Source of the DNA: Steinernema hermaphroditum
Taxonomy: Eukaryota > Nematoda > Chromadorea > Rhabditida > Steinernematidae
Direction: 5' to 3'
NCBI GenBank assembly: GCA_030435675.1
Contig: JAUCMV010000036.1
Location: 1-28,000 of the forward strand
Length of the DNA: 28,000 nt
Below the pieces are notes generated by a model. The model did no database searches, was not told where the DNA came from, and saw nothing but the letters and a program-made list of their open reading frames with translations. Made by a program: the position numbers and the translations under genes. The number at the start of each line of letters is the position of its first letter. Within the stretch, counting starts at the first letter, position 1. Positions 13,330-21,699 of the stretch are shown here, one piece after another.

Positions 13330-14194
13330 TTGGAGCAGGAGGGTCAGATGCAGAGCTTTTGGTATGAGCAAGGGCCCTGCTGTCTCGAATTGAAAGTTTT
13401 GCAGGAAACTAAGATAGGCCACAGGAAATCCAACAAGAGTAGGCGCGTTCGATCAGGCTCGTGCAGTTCTACAAGATCCAATCATAAAAATGCTATGGTA
13501 CTTTGGAGCAGGAGGGTCAGATGCAGAACTCTTTGTATGAGCAAGGGCCCTGCTGTCTCGAATTGAAAGTTTTGCAGGAAACTAAGATAGTCCACAGTAA
13601 TCCCAACGGGAATAGGCGCGTTCGATCAGGCTCGTGCAGTAGATCAAGATGGAATCATAAAAATGATATGGTACTTTGGAGCAGGAGGGTCAGATGCAGA
13701 GCTTTTGGTATGAGCAAGGGCCCTGCTGTCTCGAATTGAAAGTTTTGCAGGAAACTAAGATAGTCCACAGTAATCCCAACGGGAATAGGCGCGTTCGATC
13801 AGGCTCGTGTAGTAGATCAAGATGGAATCATAAAAATGATATGGTACTTTGGAGCAGGAGGGTCAGATGCAGAGCTTTTGGTATGAGCAAGGGCCCTGCT
13901 GTCTCGAATTGAAAGTTTTGCAGGAAACTAAGATAGGCCACAGGAAATCCAACAAGAGTAGGCGCGTTCGATCAGGCTCGTGCAGTTCTACAAGATCCAA
14001 TCATAAAAATGCTATGGTACTTTGGAGCAGGAGGGTCAGATGCAGAACTCTTTGTATGAGCAAGGGCCCTGCTGTCTCGAATTGAAAGTTTTGCAGGAAA
14101 CTAAGATAGTCCACAGTAATCCCAACGGGAATAGGCGCGTTCGATCAGGCTCGTGCAGTAGATCAAGATGGAATCATAAAAATGATATGGTACT
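13157..14194 (+). repeat. Higher-order repeat, 3-mer x2 (519 bp)
   Basis: The trimer F-P-R(CGTGTAG)-D; F-K-S-A; hybrid-P-R-D occurs at 13157-13675 and 13676-14194. It is nested inside the 11-mer repeat, showing duplication within a duplication. Confidence 0.85.
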
Positions 14195-14790
14195 TTGGAG
14201 CAGGAGGGTCAGATGCAGAGCTTTTGGTATGAGCAAGGGCCCTGCTGTCTCGAATTGAAAGTTTTGCAGGAAACTAAGATAGTCCACAGTAATCCCAACG
14301 GGAATAGGCGCGTTCGATCAGGCTCGTGCAGTTCTACAAGATCCAATCATAAAAATGCTATGGTACTTTGGAGCAGGAGGGTCAGATGCAGAACTCTTTG
14401 TATGAACAAGGCCCTATCTGTCTCGAATTGAAAGTTTTGCAGGAAACTAAGATAGTCCACAGTAATCCCAACGGGAATAGGCGCGTTCGATCAGGCTCGT
14501 GCAGTTCTACAAGATCCAATCATAAAAAATTGGAGCAGGAGGGGTCAGATGCAGAGCTTTTGGTATGAGCAAGGGCCCTGCTGTCTCGAATTGAAAGTTT
14601 TGCAGGAAACTAAGATAGTCCACAGGAAATCCAACAAGAGTAGGCGCGTTCGATCAGGCTCGTGCAGTTATACAAGATCCAATCATAAAAATGCTATGGT
14701 ACTTTGGAGCAGGAGGGTCAGATGCAGAGCTTTTGGTATGAGCAAGGGCCCTGCTGTCTCGAATTGAAAGTTTTGCAGGAAACTAAGATA

Positions 14791-14815
14791 GTCCGCAGGA
14801 ATCCCAACGGGAATA
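14791..14815 (+). other. E/P chimeric centre block
   Basis: GTCCGCAGG (E-type left half) is joined to AATCCCAACGGGAATAGG (P-type right half). It is unique in the window. The equivalent monomer of the second 11-mer copy (starting near 16595) has a full E centre, so a conversion tract here is likely. Confidence 0.8.
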
Positions 14816-15049
14816 GGCGCGTTCGATCAGGCTCGTGCAGTTCTACAAGATCCAATCATAAAAATGCTATGGTACTTTGGAGCAGGAGGGTCAGATGCAG
14901 AACTCTTTGTATGAACAAGGCCCTATCTGTCTCGAATTGAAAGTTTTGCAGGAAACTAAGATAGTCCACAGTAATCCCAACGGGAATAGGCGCGTTCGAT
15001 CAGGCTCGTGCAGTTCTACAAGATCCAATCATAAAAATGATATGGTACT

Positions 15050-16087
15050 TTGGAGCAGGAGGGTCAGATGCAGAGCTTTTGGTATGAGCAAGGGCCCTGC
15101 TGTCTCGAATTGAAAGTTTTGCAGGAAACTAAGATAGTCCACAGTAATCCCAACGGGAATAGGCGCGTTCGATCAGGCTCGTGTAGTAGATCAAGATGGA
15201 ATCATAAAAATGATATGGTACTTTGGAGCAGGAGGGTCAGATGCAGAGCTTTTGGTATGAGCAAGGGCCCTGCTGTCTCGAATTGAAAGTTTTGCAGGAA
15301 ACTAAGATAGGCCACAGGAAATCCAACAAGAGTAGGCGCGTTCGATCAGGCTCGTGCAGTTCTACAAGATCCAATCATAAAAATGCTATGGTACTTTGGA
15401 GCAGGAGGGTCAGATGCAGAACTCTTTGTATGAGCAAGGGCCCTGCTGTCTCGAATTGAAAGTTTTGCAGGAAACTAAGATAGTCCACAGTAATCCCAAC
15501 GGGAATAGGCGCGTTCGATCAGGCTCGTGCAGTAGATCAAGATGGAATCATAAAAATGATATGGTACTTTGGAGCAGGAGGGTCAGATGCAGAGCTTTTG
15601 GTATGAGCAAGGGCCCTGCTGTCTCGAATTGAAAGTTTTGCAGGAAACTAAGATAGTCCACAGTAATCCCAACGGGAATAGGCGCGTTCGATCAGGCTCG
15701 TGTAGTAGATCAAGATGGAATCATAAAAATGATATGGTACTTTGGAGCAGGAGGGTCAGATGCAGAGCTTTTGGTATGAGCAAGGGCCCTGCTGTCTCGA
15801 ATTGAAAGTTTTGCAGGAAACTAAGATAGGCCACAGGAAATCCAACAAGAGTAGGCGCGTTCGATCAGGCTCGTGCAGTTCTACAAGATCCAATCATAAA
15901 AATGCTATGGTACTTTGGAGCAGGAGGGTCAGATGCAGAACTCTTTGTATGAGCAAGGGCCCTGCTGTCTCGAATTGAAAGTTTTGCAGGAAACTAAGAT
16001 AGTCCACAGTAATCCCAACGGGAATAGGCGCGTTCGATCAGGCTCGTGCAGTAGATCAAGATGGAATCATAAAAATGATATGGTACT
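15050..16087 (+). repeat. Higher-order repeat, 3-mer x2, second 11-mer copy
   Basis: The same trimer pair as at 13157-14194 occurs at 15050-15568 and 15569-16087, inside the second copy of the 11-mer. Trimer duplication therefore preceded the 11-mer duplication. Confidence 0.85.
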
Positions 16088-17527
16088 TTGGAGCAGGAGG
16101 GTCAGATGCAGAGCTTTTGGTATGAGCAAGGGCCCTGCTGTCTCGAATTGAAAGTTTTGCAGGAAACTAAGATAGTCCACAGTAATCCCAACGGGAATAG
16201 GCGCGTTCGATCAGGCTCGTGCAGTTCTACAAGATCCAATCATAAAAATGCTATGGTACTTTGGAGCAGGAGGGTCAGATGCAGAACTCTTTGTATGAAC
16301 AAGGCCCTATCTGTCTCGAATTGAAAGTTTTGCAGGAAACTAAGATAGTCCACAGTAATCCCAACGGGAATAGGCGCGTTCGATCAGGCTCGTGCAGTTC
16401 TACAAGATCCAATCATAAAAATTGGAGCGGAGGGGTCAGATGCAGAGCTTTTGGTATGAGCAAGGGCCCTGCTGTCTCGAATTGAAAGTTTTGCAGGAAA
16501 CTAAGATAGTCCACAGGAAATCCAACAAGAGTAGGCGCGTTCGATCAGGCTCGTGCAGTTATACAAGATCCAATCATAAAAATGCTATGGTACTTTGGAG
16601 CAGGAGGGTCAGATGCAGAGCTTTTGGTATGAGCAAGGGCCCTGCTGTCTCGAATTGAAAGTTTTGCAGGAAACTAAGATAGTCCGCAGGAAATCCAACG
16701 AGAGTAGGCGCGTTCGATCAGGCTCGTGCAGTTATACAAGATCCAATCATAAAAATGCTATGGTACTTTGGAGCAGGAGGGTCAGATGCAGAACTCTTTG
16801 TATGAACAAGGCCCTATCTGTCTCGAATTGAAAGTTTTGCAGGAAACTAAGATAGTCCACAGTAATCCCAACGGGAATAGGCGCGTTCGATCAGGCTCGT
16901 GCAGTTCTACAAGATCCAATCATAAAAATGATATGGTACTTTGGAGCAGGAGGGTCAGATGCAGAGCTTTTGGTATGAGCAAGGGCCCTGCTGTCTCGAA
17001 TTGAAAGTTTTGCAGGAAACTAAGATAGTCCACAGGAAATCCAACAAGAGTAGGCGCGTTCGATCAGGCTCGTGCAGTTATACAAGATCCAATCATAAAA
17101 ATGCTATGGTACTTTGGAGCAGGAGGGTCAGATGCAGAGCTTTTGGTATGAGCAAGGGCCCTGCTGTCTCGAATTGAAAGTTTTGCAGGAAACTAAGATA
17201 GTCCACAGTAATCCCAACGGGAATAGGCGCGTTCGATCAGGCTCGTGCAGTTCTACAAGATCCAATCATAAAAATTGGAGCGGAGGGGTCAGATGCAGAA
17301 CTCTTTGTATGAACAAGGCCCTATCTGTCTCGAATTGAAAGTTTTGCAGGAAACTAAGATAGTCCACAGGAAATCCAACAAGAGTAGGCGCGTTCGATCA
17401 GGCTCGTGCAGTTCTACAAGATCCAATCATAAAAATGATATGGTACTTTGGAGCAGGAGGGTCAGATGCAGAGCTTTTGGTATGAGCAAGGGCCCTGCTG
17501 TCTCGAATTGAAAGTTTTGCAGGAAAC

Positions 17528-17539
17528 TAAGATAGTCCA
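17528..17539 (+). repeat. Target-site duplication, left copy
   Basis: TAAGATAGTCCA, taken from the invariant part of the monomer just before the centre block. It is repeated exactly at 18058-18069. Nine bases (GATAGTCCA) are unambiguous; TAA is also compatible with the end of the tail. Confidence 0.92.
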
Positions 17540-17727
17540 GAGTTCTCACTCGTATCGCGGTGGCGAGCGGTCGGTCCCTCCGGTCGCTCTCTGAGTGTCC
17601 GCTTGGTCAGACAGCAAACCCTGTGGCACTTGTGAGTTTTCCGGCTTCCAGAGGGAATTGGGACACCCGGAAGCCGTAGTCCCACCACCGCTGACAACAT
17701 GATGTCCGACGTCAGGAATCCGGCTGC

Positions 17728-17943
17728 GTGAGAAGTCATCCCGAAGGTCGCCGACGCTCAGAGGACGCCACCACCATCGAAGACGTAACTCCCGGACCAC
17801 GGACTCTTCTCTCCGAAGCAGATGCGAGCTCAGAAGCGTCCGCTATGCCGCAAACGCCCGCGAAGAAGATGTTCCGCTACCGAATCCGAAGTTTCGCCGA
17901 TTCCCAGATGCCCCGTGAAGTGCGCCGTCTACGACCGGTTTAA
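17728..17943 (+). other. Short open frame in insert, unrecognised
   Basis: A plus-strand frame of about 71 codons ends with TAA at 17941-17943. Its upstream codon at 17728 is GTG; the first in-frame ATG is at 17845, leaving only 32 residues. The predicted peptide is rich in Arg, Ser and Pro with no motif I recognise. It might be the tail of an element protein cut off by 5' truncation, or chance openness in G+C-rich DNA. Minus-strand frames in the same stretch (17527-17800 and 17843-18129) run into satellite or overlap each other and look like chance. I would not annotate it as a gene. Confidence 0.2.
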
Positions 17944-18015
17944 CGTCTACACCACGCCAGGGATGAAGCCTGCTGCAAAGTGATATCCTCTGTTGTCTAT
18001 TTTTCGGTGTCGCGC

Positions 18016-18030
18016 AAGGCATAATGCCTT
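18016..18030 (+). other. Perfect 7-bp hairpin near element 3' end
   Basis: AAGGCAT-A-ATGCCTT is a perfect inverted repeat with a 1-nt centre (in RNA, a 6-bp stem with a 3-nt loop). It lies 12 bp before the TAAAG tail. Stem-loops close to the 3' terminus are recognised by the reverse transcriptase of some LINE clades and shared with their SINE partners; such a role here is inference. Confidence 0.6.
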
Positions 18031-18040
18031 TGAGTCGTGA

Positions 18041-18046
18041 AATAAA
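18041..18046 (+). promoter_or_regulatory. AATAAA polyadenylation-type hexamer
   Basis: AATAAA overlaps the start of the TAAAG tail. It matches the canonical eukaryotic polyadenylation signal and sits at the expected 3' end of the element, but in this A-rich tail it may be coincidental. Confidence 0.45.
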
Positions 18047-18057
18047 GTAAAGTAAAG
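18043..18057 (+). repeat. (TAAAG)3 3'-terminal tail
   Basis: Three perfect TAAAG units end the insert and are followed by TAA of the target copy. Simple-repeat tails rather than poly(A) mark the 3' ends of several LINE clades and fix the element as plus-strand oriented. Confidence 0.9.
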
Positions 18058-18069
18058 TAAGATAGTCCA
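18058..18069 (+). repeat. Target-site duplication, right copy
   Basis: TAAGATAGTCCA follows the TAAAG tail directly and leads into CAGTAATCCC of the interrupted monomer. The length balance (518-bp insert plus 12-bp duplication equals 530-bp excess) confirms it. Confidence 0.92.
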
Positions 18070-18330
18070 CAGTAATCCCAACGGGAATAGGCGCGTTCGA
18101 TCAGGCTCGTGCAGTTCTACAAGATCCAATCATAAAAATGCTATGGTACTTTGGAGCAGGAGGGTCAGATGCAGAACTCTTTGTATGAACAAGGCCCTAT
18201 CTGTCTCGAATTGAAAGTTTTGCAGGAAACTAAGATAGTCCACAGTAATCCCAACGGGAATAGGCGCGTTCGATCAGGCTCGTGCAGTTCTACAAGATCC
18301 AATCATAAAAATTGGAGCGGAGGGGTCAGA

Positions 18331-18370
18331 TGCAGAGCTTTTGGTATGAACAAGGCCCTATCTGTCTCGA
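18331..18370 (+). other. F/N chimeric 5' segment, reciprocal hybrid
   Basis: The segment begins as F type (GAGCTTTTGG) and ends as N type (GAACAAGGCCCTATCTG). The common hybrid elsewhere is the opposite (N start, F end). This single reciprocal form lies one monomer after the insert-split monomer. Confidence 0.8.
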
Positions 18371-18484
18371 ATTGAAAGTTTTGCAGGAAACTAAGATAGT
18401 CCACAGGAAATCCAACAAGAGTAGGCGCGTTCGATCAGGCTCGTGCAGTTATACAAGATCCAATCATAAAAATGCTATGGTACT

Positions 18485-19152
18485 TTGGAGCAGGAGGGTC
18501 AGATGCAGAGCTTTTGGTATGAGCAAGGGCCCTGCTGTCTCGAATTGAAAGTTTTGCAGGAAACTAAGATAGTCCACAGTAATCCCAACGGGAATAGGCG
18601 CGTTCGATCAGGCTCGTGCAGTTCTACAAGATCCAATCATAAAAATTGGAGCGGAGGGGTCAGATGCAGAACTCTTTGTATGAACAAGGCCCTATCTGTC
18701 TCGAATTGAAAGTTTTGCAGGAAACTAAGATAGTCCACAGGAAATCCAACAAGAGTAGGCGCGTTCGATCAGGCTCGTGCAGTTATACAAGATCCAATCA
18801 TAAAAATGCTATGGTACTTTGGAGCAGGAGGGTCAGATGCAGAGCTTTTGGTATGAGCAAGGGCCCTGCTGTCTCGAATTGAAAGTTTTGCAGGAAACTA
18901 AGATAGTCCACAGTAATCCCAACGGGAATAGGCGCGTTCGATCAGGCTCGTGCAGTTCTACAAGATCCAATCATAAAAATTGGAGCGGAGGGGTCAGATG
19001 CAGAACTCTTTGTATGAACAAGGCCCTATCTGTCTCGAATTGAAAGTTTTGCAGGAAACTAAGATAGTCCACAGGAAATCCAACAAGAGTAGGCGCGTTC
19101 GATCAGGCTCGTGCAGTTCTACAAGATCCAATCATAAAAATGATATGGTACT
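18485..19152 (+). repeat. Higher-order repeat, 2-mer x2 (334 bp)
   Basis: Dimers at 18485-18818 and 18819-19152 each pair a 161-bp F-P-S monomer (short hinge) with a 173-bp N-K monomer. The distal and hinge blocks of the second monomer differ (Y-A, then S-D). A related dimer lies left of the insert at 17114-17447 (F-P-S short hinge; N-K-S-D). Confidence 0.75.
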
Positions 19153-19993
19153 TTGGAGCAGGAGGGTCAGATGCAGAGCTTTTGGTATGAGCAAGGGCCC
19201 TGCTGTCTCGAATTGAAAGTTTTGCAGGAAACTAAGATAGTCCACAGTAATCCCAACGGGAATAGGCGCGTTCGATCAGGCTCGTGCAGTTCTACAAGAT
19301 CCAATCATAAAAATTGGAGCGGAGGGGTCAGATGCAGAGCTTTTGGTATGAGCAAGGGCCCTGCTGTCTCGAATTGAAAGTTTTGCAGGAAACTAAGATA
19401 GTCCACAGGAAATCCAACAAGAGTAGGCGCGTTCGATCAGGCTCGTGCAGTTATACAAGATCCAATCATAAAAATGCTATGGTACTTTGGAGCAGGAGGG
19501 TCAGATGCAGAACTCTTTGTATGAACAAGGCCCTATCTGTCTCGAATTGAAAGTTTTGCAGGAAACTAAGATAGTCCACAGTAATCCCAACGGGAATAGG
19601 CGCGTTCGATCAGGCTCGTGCAGTTCTACAAGATCCAATCATAAAAATGATATGGTACTTTGGAGCAGGAGGGTCAGATGCAGAGCTTTTGGTATGAGCA
19701 AGGGCCCTGCTGTCTCGAATTGAAAGTTTTGCAGGAAACTAAGATAGTCCACAGTAATCCCAACGGGAATAGGCGCGTTCGATCAGGCTCGTGCAGTTCT
19801 ACAAGATCCAATCATAAAAATGCTATGGTACTTTGGAGCAGGAGGGTCAGATGCAGAACTCTTTGTATGAACAAGGCCCTATCTGTCTCGAATTGAAAGT
19901 TTTGCAGGAAACTAAGATAGTCCACAGTAATCCCAACGGGAATAGGCGCGTTCGATCAGGCTCGTGCAGTTCTACAAGATCCAATCATAAAAA

Positions 19994-21699
19994 TTGGAGC
20001 GGAGGGGTCAGATGCAGAGCTTTTGGTATGAGCAAGGGCCCTGCTGTCTCGAATTGAAAGTTTTGCAGGAAACTAAGATAGTCCACAGGAAATCCAACAA
20101 GAGTAGGCGCGTTCGATCAGGCTCGTGCAGTTATACAAGATCCAATCATAAAAATGCTATGGTACTTTGGAGCAGGAGGGTCAGATGCAGAGCTTTTGGT
20201 ATGAGCAAGGGCCCTGCTGTCTCGAATTGAAAGTTTTGCAGGAAACTAAGATAGTCCGCAGGAAATCCAACGAGAGTAGGCGCGTTCGATCAGGCTCGTG
20301 CAGTTATACAAGATCCAATCATAAAAATGCTATGGTACTTTGGAGCAGGAGGGTCAGATGCAGAACTCTTTGTATGAACAAGGCCCTATCTGTCTCGAAT
20401 TGAAAGTTTTGCAGGAAACTAAGATAGTCCACAGTAATCCCAACGGGAATAGGCGCGTTCGATCAGGCTCGTGCAGTTCTACAAGATCCAATCATAAAAA
20501 TGATATGGTACTTTGGAGCAGGAGGGTCAGATGCAGAACTCTTTGTATGAACAAGGCCCTATCTGTCTCGAATTGAAAGTTTTGCAGGAAACTAAGATAG
20601 TCCACAGGAAATCCAACAAGAGTAGGCGCGTTCGATCAGGCTCGTGCAGTTATACAAGATCCAATCATAAAAATGCTATGGTACTTTGGAGCAGGAGGGT
20701 CAGATGCAGAGCTTTTGGTATGAGCAAGGGCCCTGCTGTCTCGAATTGAAAGTTTTGCAGGAAACTAAGATAGTCCACAGTAATCCCAACGGGAATAGGC
20801 GCGTTCGATCAGGCTCGTGCAGTTCTACAAGATCCAATCATAAAAATTGGAGCGGAGGGGTCAGATGCAGAGCTTTTGGTATGAGCAAGGGCCCTGCTGT
20901 CTCGAATTGAAAGTTTTGCAGGAAACTAAGATAGTCCACAGGAAATCCAACAAGAGTAGGCGCGTTCGATCAGGCTCGTGCAGTTATACAAGATCCAATC
21001 ATAAAAATGCTATGGTACTTTGGAGCAGGAGGGTCAGATGCAGAGCTTTTGGTATGAGCAAGGGCCCTGCTGTCTCGAATTGAAAGTTTTGCAGGAAACT
21101 AAGATAGTCCGCAGGAAATCCAACGAGAGTAGGCGCGTTCGATCAGGCTCGTGCAGTTATACAAGATCCAATCATAAAAATGCTATGGTACTTTGGAGCA
21201 GGAGGGTCAGATGCAGAACTCTTTGTATGAACAAGGCCCTATCTGTCTCGAATTGAAAGTTTTGCAGGAAACTAAGATAGTCCACAGTAATCCCAACGGG
21301 AATAGGCGCGTTCGATCAGGCTCGTGCAGTTCTACAAGATCCAATCATAAAAATGATATGGTACTTTGGAGCAGGAGGGTCAGATGCAGAACTCTTTGTA
21401 TGAACAAGGCCCTATCTGTCTCGAATTGAAAGTTTTGCAGGAAACTAAGATAGTCCACAGGAAATCCAACAAGAGTAGGCGCGTTCGATCAGGCTCGTGC
21501 AGTTATACAAGATCCAATCATAAAAATGCTATGGTACTTTGGAGCAGGAGGGTCAGATGCAGAGCTTTTGGTATGAGCAAGGGCCCTGCTGTCTCGAATT
21601 GAAAGTTTTGCAGGAAACTAAGATAGTCCACAGTAATCCCAACGGGAATAGGCGCGTTCGATCAGGCTCGTGCAGTTCTACAAGATCCAATCATAAAAA
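19994..21699 (+). repeat. Higher-order repeat, 5-mer x2 (853 bp)
   Basis: Adjacent pentamers 19994-20846 and 20847-21699 have identical order: F-K-Y-A; F-E-Y-A; N-P-S-D; N-K-Y-A; F-P-S with the short hinge. The length is five times 173 minus 12, from one short hinge each. Confidence 0.87.

Larger units (their letters stand above)
5369..14529 (+). repeat. Array domain 2: K-type and hybrid monomers enter
   Basis: K-type centres (GGAAATCCAACAAGAG) first appear near 5633. In this domain they almost always carry GATAGGCCAC instead of GATAGTCCAC; the copy near 9610 is the exception. N/F hybrid 5' segments (N-type start, F-type end) first appear near 5750. Four 174-bp monomers with the hinge TTTGTTAGCAGGAGCG occur near 5543, 9522, 10214 and 10907. 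One 172-bp monomer boundary (GGTATTTGGAGCGGAGGGG) lies near 9170. Y-type distal blocks and short-hinge monomers are absent from this domain. Confidence 0.85.
12984..16767 (+). repeat. Higher-order repeat, 11-mer x2 (1893/1891 bp)
   Basis: Copies 12984-14876 and 14877-16767 share the type order over eleven monomers. They differ in two places. The hinge after the ninth monomer is shortened by 10 bp in copy 1 (AAAAAATTGGAGCAGGAGGGG, near 14525) and by 12 bp in copy 2 (AAAATTGGAGCGGAGGGG, near 16417). The eleventh monomer is chimeric P/S in copy 1 and E/Y in copy 2. Confidence 0.8.
1..17539 (+). repeat. Satellite array, 173-bp monomer, left block
   Basis: About 101 consecutive head-to-tail copies of one monomer fill this block, all in the same orientation and with no unrelated DNA between them. 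The spacing of the conserved start TTTGGAGCAGGAGGGTCAG is 173 bp almost throughout; exceptions are 174, 172, 163 and 161 bp and all arise in the hinge between monomers. Invariant segments include CTCGAATTGAAAGTTTTGC and TAGGCGCGTTCGATCAGGCT. Variation is confined to four short blocks (5' segment, centre, distal segment, hinge). A monomer length near one nucleosome repeat, head-to-tail order and higher-order repeats are typical of centromeric or pericentromeric satellites; that location is inference. I cannot match the monomer to a named satellite family. Confidence 0.98.
17540..18057 (+). mobile_element. Non-LTR retroelement insertion, short (518 bp)
   Basis: This is the only non-satellite DNA in the window and it is visibly more G+C-rich than the array. 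The 3' end has an AATAAA hexamer, three TAAAG units and no long poly(A). It is flanked by direct copies of TAAGATAGTCCA. Those are the marks of target-primed reverse transcription by a non-LTR (LINE-type) machinery. At 518 bp with no reverse-transcriptase or endonuclease motif visible in any frame, it is either a heavily 5'-truncated LINE copy or a non-autonomous (SINE-like) element. I see no convincing tRNA-type A and B boxes in the first 150 bp, so the truncated LINE reading is slightly preferred. The last three bases (TAA) of the tail are shared with the target, so the right edge could equally be 18060. Confidence 0.88.
17448..18150 (+). repeat. Single monomer split by retroelement insert
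   Basis: The monomer that starts at 17448 (F-type 5' segment) reads normally to GATAGTCCA at 17539 and resumes at 18058 with the same target bases, followed by a P centre, S distal block and A hinge. Spacing to the next monomer start (18151) is 703 bp, which is 173 plus 530, so no satellite bases were lost. Confidence 0.93.

Noticed and set aside
17540..18057. DNA transposon or LTR element
   Set aside because: There are no terminal inverted repeats or long terminal repeats. The asymmetric TAAAG-tailed 3' end and 12-bp target duplication fit target-primed retrotransposition.
17540..18057. Processed pseudogene of a host mRNA
   Set aside because: The tail is a TAAAG repeat rather than poly(A) and no recognisable host protein is encoded. 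It cannot be fully excluded without a genome search.
17527..18129. Minus-strand ORFs across the insert (60 to 84 codons)
   Set aside because: They overlap each other in different frames, two cross the insert-satellite junction, and none shows a recognisable domain. They are probably chance openness in G+C-rich DNA.
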